Of a stretch of DNA of 40,403 bases, positions 16,860-26,620 are shown piece after piece. The first letter of the stretch is position 1, and each line of letters starts with the position of its first letter. The notes under the pieces are model-generated. The model did no database searches. It saw nothing but the letters and a program-made list of their open reading frames with translations, and was not told the origin of the DNA. The position numbers and the translations under genes were made by a program. The stretch covers positions 1 to 40,403 of the forward strand of contig DAOUDK010000148.1 in NCBI GenBank assembly GCA_034431315.1. The letters are read 5' to 3'. Origin of the DNA: JAUWOY01 sp034431315. GTDB taxonomy: Bacteria > Chloroflexota > Anaerolineae > VGOG01.

Positions 16860-18376
16860 CAAACTCACAGGTTGTACAACTGGAACCGCAAGCAGCAGCC
16901 CGCTCTATGGGAGCATTTGCAAGTGTAAAACGACTTGGACTCAGTTCCATCGTTTATGTCTCGGGGAACTTGCTGAACCGCGGTCTCGTTTTCTTGTTGG
17001 TGCCAATCCTTACACGGGTATTGACACCGGACGAGTATGGCATTCTTGCTGTCACATCTACATTGGGGAGTTTTCTGGTGATAGTGCTCGGTTTGGGACT
17101 CGAGGTTGCTGTCACGCAGATGTACTTCAAGTATGAGACGCAGGCGGAACGCCGCAGTCTTTATGGAACCTTGTTGGCCTTTTGGTTGATTGTGTCTACT
17201 TTGGCGGCTCTGGGTTTAGATTTTTTAGGTCAGACAGGTGTGCTTGACATCTTTCCACACGTTCCTTTCCAGCCCTATTTACGAATTGTGGTCTGGACGA
17301 GCTACTTCTCTATATTTGTCGCTCTACCGCAAACAATCTATATGACAATGCAGCAACCACTCAAGGCCGTGACCCTGGCTGCTGTCTCTTCAATCACCAC
17401 GGTCAGCCTGAGTTTATACTTGGTGGTATATCTAGGCCAAGGGATAATAGGAAGTTTGCATGCGACGTTCATTTCGGCTACTCTGATGACTGGCATCTCG
17501 ATCTTTTTGACAGGGCGAATGGCCTCACGGCGGTTGTCCTACAGCAAACTCAAAGCCGCACTAGTTTTCTCCCTTCCCCTTGTTCCACATACGGTAGCTC
17601 AATGGTTGATTAGTCTTTCAGATCGTTTTATTCTGGCAGGCTATGTATCTGCTGGATCGCTTGGCTTATACTCGCTGGGGTATCAATTTGGTGCGCTGGT
17701 GGTTCTATTTTCGAGCGCGATCAACAACGCGTTTTTTCCAATCGTCAATACTCAACTGAGTAATGAAAACACCCATGACAAGGTACCGGCGTTGGGCACG
17801 TATGCACTGCTCGGGATCGGCAGCCTCGGCCTCGGCGTGGCTCTGTTCGGCGAAGACCTGATCCGACTGTTGGCACCTCCCCAGTTCCACGGGGCTAAAG
17901 TGGTTGTCCCTTGGGTAGCCTTGGCGTATGTGTTTCACGGTGTGTATCTCATCTGGTCGCGCGGCACCTGGTTTTCCATGCGGACGGGCTGGGTACCTGT
18001 TCTGACGATGCTAGCGGGCGCGCTCAACGTTGGTCTGAATTACTGGTTGGTGCCTCACTGGGGGATTATGGCGGCCGCGGTCAACACCGCCGTGGCGTAT
18101 GGAGTCTTGGCCCTGCTGCATGGTTACTTGGCTCATGAGGTTTACCCGATTGCGTGGGAGTATGACCGCTGGGTCAAGATGCTGGTGATCGGGTTCGCGT
18201 GGTTTGTGATCGGTGCGGGGTTTTCAGGCGATAACCTGGTGCGTAATGTCGTACTGAAGGTTGTGATTCTGTTTCTGCTTTTCCCCGTTTCTCTTGGTCT
18301 AGCGCGCTTCTTGACGCCAAACGAATGGCGCTTTCTCCTTTCGCTGCCCGGCCGTTTGCGCGTGCCTGTCCGATAG
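16856..18376 (+). CDS. Wzx-like polysaccharide flippase (MATE/MVF superfamily)
   Basis: The 506-residue protein has about twelve to fourteen predicted spans. It begins with the family's RLGLSSIVYVSGNLLNRG and PILTRVLTPDEYGILAVT region (about 26-65), and the second half repeats the fold (SLSDRFILAGYVSAGSLGLYSL). It should move undecaprenyl-linked repeat units across the membrane. Its position just before the TPR, GT-B-like and polymerase genes is typical of Wzx/Wzy loci. Confidence 0.9.
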   Translation: MTNSQVVQLEPQAAARSMGAFASVKRLGLSSIVYVSGNLLNRGLVFLLVPILTRVLTPDEYGILAVTSTLGSFLVIVLGLGLEVAVTQMYFKYETQAERRSLYGTLLAFWLIVSTLAALGLDFLGQTGVLDIFPHVPFQPYLRIVVWTSYFSIFVALPQTIYMTMQQPLKAVTLAAVSSITTVSLSLYLVVYLGQGIIGSLHATFISATLMTGISIFLTGRMASRRLSYSKLKAALVFSLPLVPHTVAQWLISLSDRFILAGYVSAGSLGLYSLGYQFGALVVLFSSAINNAFFPIVNTQLSNENTHDKVPALGTYALLGIGSLGLGVALFGEDLIRLLAPPQFHGAKVVVPWVALAYVFHGVYLIWSRGTWFSMRTGWVPVLTMLAGALNVGLNYWLVPHWGIMAAAVNTAVAYGVLALLHGYLAHEVYPIAWEYDRWVKMLVIGFAWFVIGAGFSGDNLVRNVVLKVVILFLLFPVSLGLARFLTPNEWRFLLSLPGRLRVPVR

Positions 18377-18386
18377 GTGTGTTGTC

Positions 18387-20126
18387 ATGAAAGTTGTGCG
18401 TTTCGTGAGTCGCTACTCGGTGCTGGCGCTCTTGGCGCTCGGCGGCGCTTTGATCGCTCCTAGATTTCTCGCGGCTGGCCTCACTAATGCAGCGCAAGTC
18501 TTATTCAGTCGGGAGGTCATGGCGCGGGCTCAAGCTCATCCCGAGTGGACAGCCGATCTATTCCCTGAACTGACAGTGAACACCGGGTTGGAGCCAGCGC
18601 ACTCTATGCTGCAGACCGCTCTCCGGTTTGACCCGGACAGTCCGTTGGCTCGCTGGGTGTTGTACGTTGAAACGCTTACCGCCCACAGTCAGGCAGGTGA
18701 TCATGCCGGTGTGATTCAGATGCATGAATCCGGCCCGGCTCCTGGTTTTTCCCGGATCAATCGGAGGGTGAATAATATCATTGCCTTGGCTTATCTGGAG
18801 CGTGCCAAGAATTGGCTGGCGACGGATCGCTATACATTAGCTAGGGCGGACTTAGAGACCAGCCTGACACTGCGCCCGGGCGATCTTTATGCGCTGTATC
18901 ACTTACTGGAGATTGATACCTTTGCGGGAAACGTGCAAATGGCATCTGCCTGGCGGGACCGGTTGGTACACTTCTCAGAGACTGGACTGTATTTTCCAGA
19001 CGAGCGTTTGGCGGATTTTGCAGCGGACGCCATTTACCGACTTCTATCACAGGGACTTTGGGAGCGATCCGTTGCGCTCAATAGCGCCGCTCTGTTGACC
19101 TGGCGTGAATCCGGCTCGCCGGGCACAGAACGCTTGTTGAGGCGATTTGCCGCGTACTACCCGACCGAACCGGAGTGGTATTACTTACTCGGCGAGGTAT
19201 TCCAACGCCAGGGTCGGTGGGCAGATGCCTACGCGGAATATCGGCATGCGTTGGCTGCTGATCCGACTTATGATCCAGCTTGGTTGCGCCTGGGTATAAC
19301 GTGTGAGGCACTCATCCAGGTTCAACAGTCTGGATGCACGCCACTGATGGCACGCGAGTTCTACATGGCCTACACTTCAGTGCATCCCGACGATGTGGTG
19401 GCATTAACGAAACTGCTTGGGATCGAACGGAAGCTAGGTATGAGGACAGTTGAACGGGAAGCGAAACTCAATTCGTTAGCAGATGAGCGACTACTCTTAG
19501 CTGAACAGTTCAACTTGGCTCCAGAGGCAATTGCGCTAGGTCCGAATTTGATCACCAATCCAGGTTTTGAGGTGCTCTCCGGCTCACGTCCTGCTGGATG
19601 GCATGGATCGAGCCATGCAAACAATCCGCCCTTTGATAGAGCGCTGTTCCGTGCCGGATTGGACTCATTGGATTCTGCGCAGGGTAACCAATCGGCGCGG
19701 GTTAGCGGCTTGTGGGTGGGCGATCAACCGGAACGCGCGAGTCCGAGCGAAGGGTTTTGGGCCTGGAATGAATCGCAACAGTCGCTTCGCCCGATCCCCC
19801 TAGAGCGAGACGCAATTTATGTATTGAGTTTCAACTATCGCACAGCGTGGATGGGAGTACGCGGAGTCACGGTTTACCTCAACACTCGCATACCGGCCGG
19901 TGGTTCATTCGGAGGCGAACATGCTTTTCCCCCCACCGAAGGAGCCTGGCGGCAGGCGTTGTTGCTGGGATGGACAGGTGACGATTCGTCTGGTGTATTG
20001 CCTCTTTTGCGCTTATGGGGCCCAGGACAGGTGTTGTTTGACAATGTTGAGTTGAGAGAGGTCATAGTACCTTCTCAGACTCTATCCAGGTTTATCTCTA
20101 CATCTGCTACGGTTGTAATTCGGTGA
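18387..20126 (+). CDS. TPR protein with C-terminal carbohydrate-binding-like domain
   Basis: This 579-residue protein starts with a membrane or signal segment (SVLALLALGGALIAPRFLA near 10-30), so most of it is outside the cytoplasm. Residues 70-340 contain tetratricopeptide-like helices, the clearest being EWYYLLGEVFQRQGRWADAYAEYRHAL cut around GEVFQRQGRWADAYAEYRH. From about 386, NLITNPGFEVL starts a CBM4/9-like jelly roll that ends in VLFDNVELREV, the hallmark of that fold. It sits between flippase and polymerase genes. It may bind the glycan and scaffold assembly or chain-length control, replacing a missing Wzz; this is inference. Confidence 0.72.
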   Translation: MKVVRFVSRYSVLALLALGGALIAPRFLAAGLTNAAQVLFSREVMARAQAHPEWTADLFPELTVNTGLEPAHSMLQTALRFDPDSPLARWVLYVETLTAHSQAGDHAGVIQMHESGPAPGFSRINRRVNNIIALAYLERAKNWLATDRYTLARADLETSLTLRPGDLYALYHLLEIDTFAGNVQMASAWRDRLVHFSETGLYFPDERLADFAADAIYRLLSQGLWERSVALNSAALLTWRESGSPGTERLLRRFAAYYPTEPEWYYLLGEVFQRQGRWADAYAEYRHALAADPTYDPAWLRLGITCEALIQVQQSGCTPLMAREFYMAYTSVHPDDVVALTKLLGIERKLGMRTVEREAKLNSLADERLLLAEQFNLAPEAIALGPNLITNPGFEVLSGSRPAGWHGSSHANNPPFDRALFRAGLDSLDSAQGNQSARVSGLWVGDQPERASPSEGFWAWNESQQSLRPIPLERDAIYVLSFNYRTAWMGVRGVTVYLNTRIPAGGSFGGEHAFPPTEGAWRQALLLGWTGDDSSGVLPLLRLWGPGQVLFDNVELREVIVPSQTLSRFISTSATVVIR

Positions 20127-20132
20127 TGGAAA

Positions 20133-21515
20133 ATGGTAATCAACTTCTGTAGGCTCCTTATTGAAGCCACAACATTAGATGCTTTTGACCTTACTTATGA
20201 GTTCAGCTTCGAGGCTCTCAATACATTGTCAGTAATGCCCTTCAGTCGCCTGAAGAGAGGAATTTTACCAAGGGCTGGCATTTTCTTGTGGCACTGGTGT
20301 CAGAGTCTCGTACAACTCGGGTTTGGGGCCAAAACAGACATTCCGACCGGGAGCCTTGTCTTTTTTGTTATGTCAGAAAATGAAGCGGATAGTCTGAAAC
20401 CTGTGCAATCGAAAATGATGGGTGCATACCTGACAGGTAGCCGTGAAGCCCCTCACCCCTTCCCATTTTTTTGGGCCTATGCTCTGTCGTGTATCTACTT
20501 GCCACTAGTGGTGCTCAGTTATTGTAAAACAGAAGGGCACAGAAGAAAATCATTTGAATATGTCTTCGATCATTACTGGTTGATCTATGGCCTTTATATT
20601 ACGGCTAGAATCTGGCTCCGCCGACTCAGGCCCAAAGCATTTGTCTTCGCTAATCAAGTTTCCTCCTATCTTCGGGTGTTGCAAAAAGCTGCCAGTGACG
20701 AGAGTATTCCGACGTTCTGTTTGCAGCATGCGTCCATCCAGGAGAACTATCCACCTTTGACTTCAGATTACGCTTTGATTGAGGGACAGGATACTCTGGT
20801 AAAGCTTGTGCAGGCTGGGACGACGAAGCCGAAAACTTTTCTGATCGGTATGCCCAAGCACGACGCGCATTACCCTTATATCAACACGCGATCTCAAGTA
20901 CGCTCACTAGGTATCTGTACCAGTAGTCAAGATCCAGTTCCTCGAGTAGAACAACTGTTGATGCAGATTCGCCACAAGTTCCCCACCCTGCCGCTTATAC
21001 TTCGCCCAAAAACCGAGGGTGCTAGAATACGCCACTGGCGAGATCTCGCCGATCAATATGACATGGGATTTTCCGATTCCAGAACTGAACTCTCCTTTGA
21101 TTTCCTGAGAAAGGTAGATGCGATCATCGCGGGTGACTCTAATATCCTTTTGGAAGCAGCCCTTATGAATGTCGTTCCGTTGTACTATGACTTTGCTCAA
21201 GCTCACCTGGACTGGTATGGCTTTCAGCGCAATGGCCTGGTAGAATACTTTTCGGAACCGTCTGAAGTGTGTCGCTATCTTAGAGAGGTTTCTGCGAACA
21301 AGCCTTCGGTACGGATAAGAGCCAGGCGCTATTGTGCTACGGTGGGCACGCGTTACGAGGGGCATTCCGGCGAACTGGCCGCCGCGCTGATCCAGGCCCT
21401 CGTATCGGGCAGTCAGGTGAGTCTGGAGGGGTGGCGGCAGATCCCGAATATCGGCTTGGAAGCTTACGAGTTGATTGGCGACGATCCGTTGGCGGTACTG
21501 GAGCGGTGTCTATGA
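20133..21515 (+). CDS. GT-B-like surface carbohydrate biosynthesis protein
   Basis: A 460-residue protein without a firm family match. The middle part contains PTFCLQHASIQENYPPLTSDY, and later GDSNILLEAALMNVVPLYY appears at the place of a GT-B donor site. These echo CDP-glycerol/capsule glycosyltransferases and other enzymes that use lipid-linked or CMP donors. A hydrophobic stretch near 110-135 could touch the membrane. Because the locus makes a CMP-sugar but shows no classical sialyltransferase, this is a candidate to use it (inference). Its stop overlaps the polymerase start. Confidence 0.5.
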   Translation: MVINFCRLLIEATTLDAFDLTYEFSFEALNTLSVMPFSRLKRGILPRAGIFLWHWCQSLVQLGFGAKTDIPTGSLVFFVMSENEADSLKPVQSKMMGAYLTGSREAPHPFPFFWAYALSCIYLPLVVLSYCKTEGHRRKSFEYVFDHYWLIYGLYITARIWLRRLRPKAFVFANQVSSYLRVLQKAASDESIPTFCLQHASIQENYPPLTSDYALIEGQDTLVKLVQAGTTKPKTFLIGMPKHDAHYPYINTRSQVRSLGICTSSQDPVPRVEQLLMQIRHKFPTLPLILRPKTEGARIRHWRDLADQYDMGFSDSRTELSFDFLRKVDAIIAGDSNILLEAALMNVVPLYYDFAQAHLDWYGFQRNGLVEYFSEPSEVCRYLREVSANKPSVRIRARRYCATVGTRYEGHSGELAAALIQALVSGSQVSLEGWRQIPNIGLEAYELIGDDPLAVLERCL

Positions 21516-22954
21516 CGAGCAACTTCAAGTCATTAAGTGTGCCTTGGACCCACTGGTTTATACCCGCATGCCTGTTAACGCTCATGCCGATTATGGCGCT
21601 AGGGATCGTGAACATACCCTCTATCGAACTCATCCTACTAGCAGCATGTGCTTTAGGCATCGTGGCAGCGCCACTTCTTGGCAGCCGGGAGATTGATTGG
21701 TTCTCACCCTGGAACCGGGTGTTCTACTCAACGTTCGTCGGTGTATTCCTGCGCTCCATCTATATCACCTTTGATATTCCGGACGAGTTCACTATCAGAT
21801 CTGTGCTATTGCGCGGTGAACCGAAGGAATTCTTGCTCTGGCCGATGGTGGTTGTTTTGCTTGGTCTATGCTTTACCACCTTCGGGTATTTCGCAGGCCC
21901 TGTCACCCCACGCAAAATACCGTTGCGGATTTTTCAGTCAAATCGTTGGAGTAAGAACCGATTATGGTTTGTACTTGTTGTTCTGTTGTCACTTTCCTGG
22001 ATCGGATTCTATTTTTTCATTGCCAATACAGGTGGATCGCTGGACGTTGAGAATCTGTCTAGGCACCGTGGGATCTCGAATTATCTCAGCGAGTACGCCT
22101 CATACAGTTATTTCCGCTGGATGATTAACCTTTCGGATCTGGCATGTTTTCTTGTTGTGGTTAACGTGATTTCCACCCGACACATTCGGTTTCGGGAACT
22201 TATTGTTTTTTTGCTTTCATTGGGGACATCTCTGTTTTACTACTATTACGTTCAGAAGCGAAGCGGGATCATAACTATAGTTATCAGCGTGTTAGCAATC
22301 GTCTATTATTTGCGTAACAGAAAGTTCCCCGTCAAGAGTACTCTAGTTGCAGCCCCCATCGCTCTATTCATTACTCGATTGATGACTATCTTGCGACCGG
22401 GAAGTGGCTACGCTGAGAGTGATTGGCTGAACCTCAACTTGATCCGAGCACTTGAACCGATGATTGTGAGTTTTAGTGGTATTGATGTCAGCAAGACTGC
22501 CCACATTATGGCCGCAGTGGGTAAACAACTGGACTATCAATGGGGAGGAACATTGCTCAATATATTCACTATATGGATTCCGCGACAACTATGGCCTGGG
22601 AAACCGACTAATGTGGACACAATAGTAGGAATGGCTGTCTTCGGGGCGCAGACCTATGGGGCGGGGGCTGTACCGCCAGGCCTGATTGCCGAGATGTATT
22701 GGAATTTCTGGCTCTCCGGCGTAATTGTTGGCTGTTTTCTCGTGGGGTACTTATTAAGGATAGTTTATACGCAGTTTAGGGCATACTCCAGTAATCGGAA
22801 TATTGTGCTTTTGTACGTGACAAGCTTCATGTCACTTGGGGTTGCGTTTATGGGTAGTGGTTTCGCTTCCACCTTGACAAGTTTCCTGATGACTTCCATG
22901 CCTCTCTTTATTGTTTTGTATTTCATTACCGAGCGAGACAGTGCTGCAGACTGA
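21512..22954 (+). CDS. Wzy-like O-antigen/polysaccharide polymerase
   Basis: A 480-residue protein with about twelve spans and a large loop before the last ones (SGYAESDWLNLNLIRALEPMI through WIPRQLWPGKPTNVD). The motif IWIPRQLWPGKP and the region around GAGAVPPGLIAEMYWNFW are typical of the oligosaccharide repeat unit polymerase group. The ATG at 21512 overlaps the stop of the previous gene; a longer frame back to 21332 is an overlap shadow. It would link flipped repeat units on the outer membrane face of the cell membrane. Confidence 0.83.
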   Translation: MTSNFKSLSVPWTHWFIPACLLTLMPIMALGIVNIPSIELILLAACALGIVAAPLLGSREIDWFSPWNRVFYSTFVGVFLRSIYITFDIPDEFTIRSVLLRGEPKEFLLWPMVVVLLGLCFTTFGYFAGPVTPRKIPLRIFQSNRWSKNRLWFVLVVLLSLSWIGFYFFIANTGGSLDVENLSRHRGISNYLSEYASYSYFRWMINLSDLACFLVVVNVISTRHIRFRELIVFLLSLGTSLFYYYYVQKRSGIITIVISVLAIVYYLRNRKFPVKSTLVAAPIALFITRLMTILRPGSGYAESDWLNLNLIRALEPMIVSFSGIDVSKTAHIMAAVGKQLDYQWGGTLLNIFTIWIPRQLWPGKPTNVDTIVGMAVFGAQTYGAGAVPPGLIAEMYWNFWLSGVIVGCFLVGYLLRIVYTQFRAYSSNRNIVLLYVTSFMSLGVAFMGSGFASTLTSFLMTSMPLFIVLYFITERDSAAD

Positions 22955-23027
22955 TAGATTTCCCATCCCGGCCAACTCCCATTTTATCGCAGGCAATACA
23001 AGTCAAACATTTCCAGGAGCATACTAT

Positions 23028-24014
23028 ATGGTCACCCTTAGTGAGTTGGAAAACGCCCGAAAGCAGGCGTCAGAGAGCAATTTGCAATCAGGCTATGCAC
23101 AGAAGGTTCTCGGGCTATTTGTCTGTTCAGACGATAAGTCGAAGTTGAGCCATCAGAATGATTATCTCGAGTGCGAAAAAGGGCATAGAATCTCGATCAA
23201 AAACGGGATTCCAGACTTTGTTATGGGTGCAAAAAACATAACGGACCAGAAATTGAAACAAATAGCCTTCCATGATGACGAAGAGATTAATGAAAGGTTC
23301 GAAGAAATCGTCCTTCGGCCGTACAACTATAACAAATCATACGCTGATTCTACGTTGTATCATCTCAGATCATTTAGGAAAATCTTACCTGCTAAACTGG
23401 GGATTGACCTAAAGAATACTACAATCTTGGATTGCGGATGTGGGGGAGGACTGGAGGCTCAGTTTCTTGCCGAGAACGGTGCTTTGGTTACTGGTTTTGA
23501 CATATCACAATTGCGCGCTGAGGCCAGTGCCACAAGATTCGCTTTACACGGTCTTGAGGGGCTATTCTATCGAGGAGATGCTGCTATTGTACCATTCCCT
23601 GACAACATGTTTGATCTCGCGATATACCATGACTCACTTCATCATGTACCAATAGAAGAAATTCCGCTTGCTATACGAGAAGCAGTTCGAGTAGCCAAGA
23701 AGGGAGTTGTACTTCTAGAGGCCCACGATAGTCCGCTTCGGATGTTGCTTGAGATATTCGGGTTATCCACATCAGTTGAAGCCTCTGGAAATTATGTGTT
23801 TAGATTTAGGAAGAGCTTAATGGAGTTCTTTTCATATCAGACATCTACGCAGCTTGTTAATTACTCTGTATCATTTATGAAACATGAGCACCGCCCCAAG
23901 TTATACGCGCATCCGGTGCGGGGCCGCTTGATCTTTGAGTTAAGCAGACTCTTGGGTACTGTTTTGGGACCCTTTGGTAATGAAGCCTGTATCATGCTAA
24001 GGAAGAATCACTGA
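23028..24014 (+). CDS. Class I SAM-dependent methyltransferase
   Basis: The 328-residue protein has an N-terminal Trm112-like segment (VCSDDKSKL to GIPDFV) and then a methyltransferase domain with LDCGCGGG near 139-146, GFDIS, and FDLAIYHDSLHHV. GGAG at 3014-3017 of the local 20 kb block (23014-23019) supports the ATG at 23028; the open frame reaches back to 22911 inside the polymerase gene. It probably methylates a sugar or lipid-linked intermediate. Confidence 0.8.
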   Translation: MVTLSELENARKQASESNLQSGYAQKVLGLFVCSDDKSKLSHQNDYLECEKGHRISIKNGIPDFVMGAKNITDQKLKQIAFHDDEEINERFEEIVLRPYNYNKSYADSTLYHLRSFRKILPAKLGIDLKNTTILDCGCGGGLEAQFLAENGALVTGFDISQLRAEASATRFALHGLEGLFYRGDAAIVPFPDNMFDLAIYHDSLHHVPIEEIPLAIREAVRVAKKGVVLLEAHDSPLRMLLEIFGLSTSVEASGNYVFRFRKSLMEFFSYQTSTQLVNYSVSFMKHEHRPKLYAHPVRGRLIFELSRLLGTVLGPFGNEACIMLRKNH

Positions 24015-24494
24015 GCGGTCGCATTATGTGCAATGTCGTTACAGTACCCGATCTCAACTAGGTCACATTCAAAGATACCCTTTCAGTTGCCAATCGGTTT
24101 GGATTGCGTTTCTTTTCGATGCAAGCCGCACAAAAACTAGCCATGTTATTACCCTTTCCGGTTTTTCAAAAGACTCGATTTGTCGGAATTTGAAACTGGA
24201 TCCATAGAAAATCACCGTTACCTACTTGAGCCCTCGATTGCCAAGTCCACTCGGATTGGCAGAATGGGCAACATTGCGACAGCATCACAAAATCCTCCAA
24301 CCCTATCTGCTTGCTTTGGCTATCATGCTTATCGTCTGTCTTTTCGTCTTGAGCCCTGGATTTCTCTATCCTGTCCTTCTCGGCGGGCTGATCATCTTTA
24401 TCGGTAGGAGAGCAAATCAAGAACGTACCATCCGGTGCTCACAGGCTCTCCGAGTCACCGACTTGCGCACGAACAGGTGAAGGGCTCCGGTAAA
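24015..24494 (+). pseudogene. Gene-poor gap with a probable O-antigen ligase/polymerase remnant
   Basis: Within this stretch a frame at 24226-24480 encodes 84 residues with two adjacent hydrophobic segments (LLALAIMLIVCLFVL and FLYPVLLGGLIIFIG). That pattern resembles the start of O-antigen ligase-like membrane proteins, which have about 400 residues. The rest of such a gene is absent. No promoter or terminator could be assigned. Confidence 0.35.
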
Positions 24495-25649
24495 ATGGAC
24501 TCCATGAGAATCGGCATCAATCTGTTAGGGCTGTTGCCTAATGTATCCGGCGGAATCGAGTTCTATGTTCGCAACTTGCTGCTAGCTTTGACCGAGATCG
24601 ATACATTCAATCAATACTATTTCTTTACGAACTTGGAGAATCACGACACCTTTGATTTGCAGCGAGCCAATGTTCAACGCGTGAAAGTGAACACCCGGAC
24701 TCGTCCACAAATTGTCCGGATCGCGTGGGAGCAATTTTACTTGCCACTGCAGGCAACCCGATTACGGCTGGATGTACTTCACTCTCCCTCGTACACGTGG
24801 CCAGTTTTCTCTAGAGTTCCTGGCGTTGTGACCATCTGTGACATGCTTTACAAAGTCTATCCTGAATTCATTGGGCAACCAAAGCTGATGTTTTGGCGGC
24901 TGTTTGTACCGTGGTCTGCTAATCGATGTAGGAAAGTGCTTACCATTTCTGAATCCTCAAAACAAGACATTGTACGGTATCTGCACATTGCGCCTGAAAA
25001 AGTCGTAGTAACTCCACTAGCCTTAGACAAACAATTAGACAGTCCAAGGCAGCCGACTGAGCAGGAGATTGCACAAGCATGTGTCAAACATGGTGTTCGA
25101 AGACCCTATATCCTCAATGTGGGCGGTGTGGGGAGGCATAAGAATTCTATTTCCTTAGTGGGAGCGTTAGATGCTTTACATCGGCGGCCTGCCACCAAAA
25201 CACTCGCTTTGGTCATTACTGGGAATGACTACGGGGCCAAGAAGGAAATTGAGTCAGCAGTGGCGGCGTTGGATCTTGGCGAATTCGTTTGTCTGCCTGG
25301 TTATGTGGCCAAGGATGATTTGCCGGCTTTGTACGCGGGTGCACTTGCATATGCTTCACCGTCGTATTTCGAAGGGTTTGGGCTTACCTTACTCGAAGCC
25401 ATGGCCTACGGTACGCCCGTCGTAACCTCGGATCGCGCCTCGTTGCCGGAGGTGTCGGGCGATGCCGCATTCATTGTGAACCCGGATGATCTGAATCAAC
25501 TTGCCGATGCGCTCTACCAGCTTGCGTCGAACTCGCAATGCAGAGAAGAAATGATCTGGCGTGGTTTTCGTCGTGTGGAAGCTTTTTCCTGGGAGCGAAC
25601 CGCAAGGCTTACTTTAGAAGCGTATCAAGGAGCAGCAGGAAGAGAATGA
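24495..25649 (+). CDS. GT4-family glycosyltransferase
   Basis: A GT-B enzyme of 384 residues. The glycine-rich acceptor loop (LPNVSGGIEFYVRNLL) is at the N-terminus, ILNVGGVGRHKN lies mid-protein, and the donor-site motif SYFEGFGLTLLEAMAYGTPVV has the E-x7-E arrangement. A start at ATG 24504 (MRIGINLL) is equally possible. It retains a configuration typical for GT4 (mannosyl- or rhamnosyl-type) enzymes; the sugar is not predictable. It overlaps the broken methyltransferase gene by ATGA at 25646. Confidence 0.88.
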   Translation: MDSMRIGINLLGLLPNVSGGIEFYVRNLLLALTEIDTFNQYYFFTNLENHDTFDLQRANVQRVKVNTRTRPQIVRIAWEQFYLPLQATRLRLDVLHSPSYTWPVFSRVPGVVTICDMLYKVYPEFIGQPKLMFWRLFVPWSANRCRKVLTISESSKQDIVRYLHIAPEKVVVTPLALDKQLDSPRQPTEQEIAQACVKHGVRRPYILNVGGVGRHKNSISLVGALDALHRRPATKTLALVITGNDYGAKKEIESAVAALDLGEFVCLPGYVAKDDLPALYAGALAYASPSYFEGFGLTLLEAMAYGTPVVTSDRASLPEVSGDAAFIVNPDDLNQLADALYQLASNSQCREEMIWRGFRRVEAFSWERTARLTLEAYQGAAGRE

Positions 25650-26611
25650 GCATTTCAAAATTCTATGAGCGGTATTGGCAGCGCAAAGGAGGTTCCCCAG
25701 CCGATCACGGCTTCGCCCTAGCTGAGCGCAAAGCCAAATTACGCAATAGCGCAAAACTCACCCTGTGAGTGGGTAGGCACCCCTGCCAGACCACCAGATC
25801 CGGCAGCGCAAAAGGCGAGTCAGGAGAGCCGTCATTAGCTCAATAATCGAGAGCTGGGTTTGCCATCCCCATATCTGGGCAGATTCAAGCAGCAGACCAC
25901 AAGATGTTGAGGTTTTTCGACGGATGTGACGGACTCCTTGCGGGTGCAACGGCTGATCTGGCTCACAGGTGCCGGGATGTGGCGATCCCAGCGGAGCAAT
26001 TGCAGACGGGTTCACAGGGTGACTTTTGCGGTACTGCCAAATTACAAAAGGCACTTACTGAATTGTCGCCAGGTTCACTTGTGCTGGACGCCGGCTGCGG
26101 CAATGGTGAGTTCAGCCTCTTCTTGGTGGAACTTGGATACGAAGTTACCGGTGTAGATATTTCATCTGCGGCTATAGCCAAGGCCAGGATGGCCATACCA
26201 GAGAGTCGCTTTGAAGTTGCATCCCTGGAAACGGGCTTGCCTTTTACAGAGGGCGAGTTCGCTGCGGTGTGGTGTACCGAGGTCTTGGAGCACTTGTTTG
26301 ATGTCCATACCGCGCTGACGGAGCTGAATCGTGTCCTGATGCCGAGTGGATTGTTCGTGCTGACCACGCCCTATCATGGCCTGATCAAGAACCTGGCTAT
26401 TGCATTGGCCGGTTTTGAGCAACATTACAACCCCTACCTTTCTCACATCCGCTTCTTTACCCGAAAGTCGTTGGGTGTTTGTCTCACTCGTGCCGGATTC
26501 ACCGCGGTCTCGTGGGGGGGGGTAGGCAGACGTGGGCCACTCCGGATGTCGCATTTTGTCGTAGCACACAAGACCTCGTTGCCTGAACCAGCGCCTGAGA
26601 TCATTGGATGA
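25646..26611 (+). pseudogene. Methyltransferase gene split by a 293-bp insertion
   Basis: The 5' part (25646-25742) encodes MSISKFYERYWQRKGG to AERKAKL. The 3' part resumes at 26036 with AKLQKALTELSPG, LDAGCGNGEF, VTGVDIS and WCTEVLEHLFD, a complete class I methyltransferase core. GCCAAATTAC occurs at both edges (25733-25742 and 26036-26045) in the same codon phase. Removing 25743-26035 gives one continuous reading frame of about 224 residues. As it stands, the 5' part stops at TGA 25766-25768. An internal start (for example 25904) could express the core alone, so some activity is possible. Confidence 0.85.
25733..26045. mobile_element. Short non-autonomous insertion (MITE-like) with 10-bp target duplication
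   Basis: The inserted block is 25743-26035 (293 bp). Its ends are inverted repeats: 25745-25768 and 26012-26035 match at 21 of 24 positions, with the shared core CGCAAAANTCACCCTGTGA. The flanks are direct repeats of GCCAAATTAC. No transposase was recognised inside, so it is either a MITE moved in trans or an internally deleted insertion sequence. A 10-bp duplication would fit IS4-type elements, but the family is not established. Confidence 0.85.
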
Positions 26612-26620
26612 GGCCACTGC

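Noticed and set aside
21332..21511. N-terminal extension of the polymerase
   Set aside because: It overlaps the GT-B-like gene completely and is Arg/Gly-rich; the ATG at 21512 in an overlap with the previous stop is far better.
25904..26035. Native N-terminus of the downstream methyltransferase frame
   Set aside because: These codons lie inside the inserted element; the real N-terminus is at 25646.
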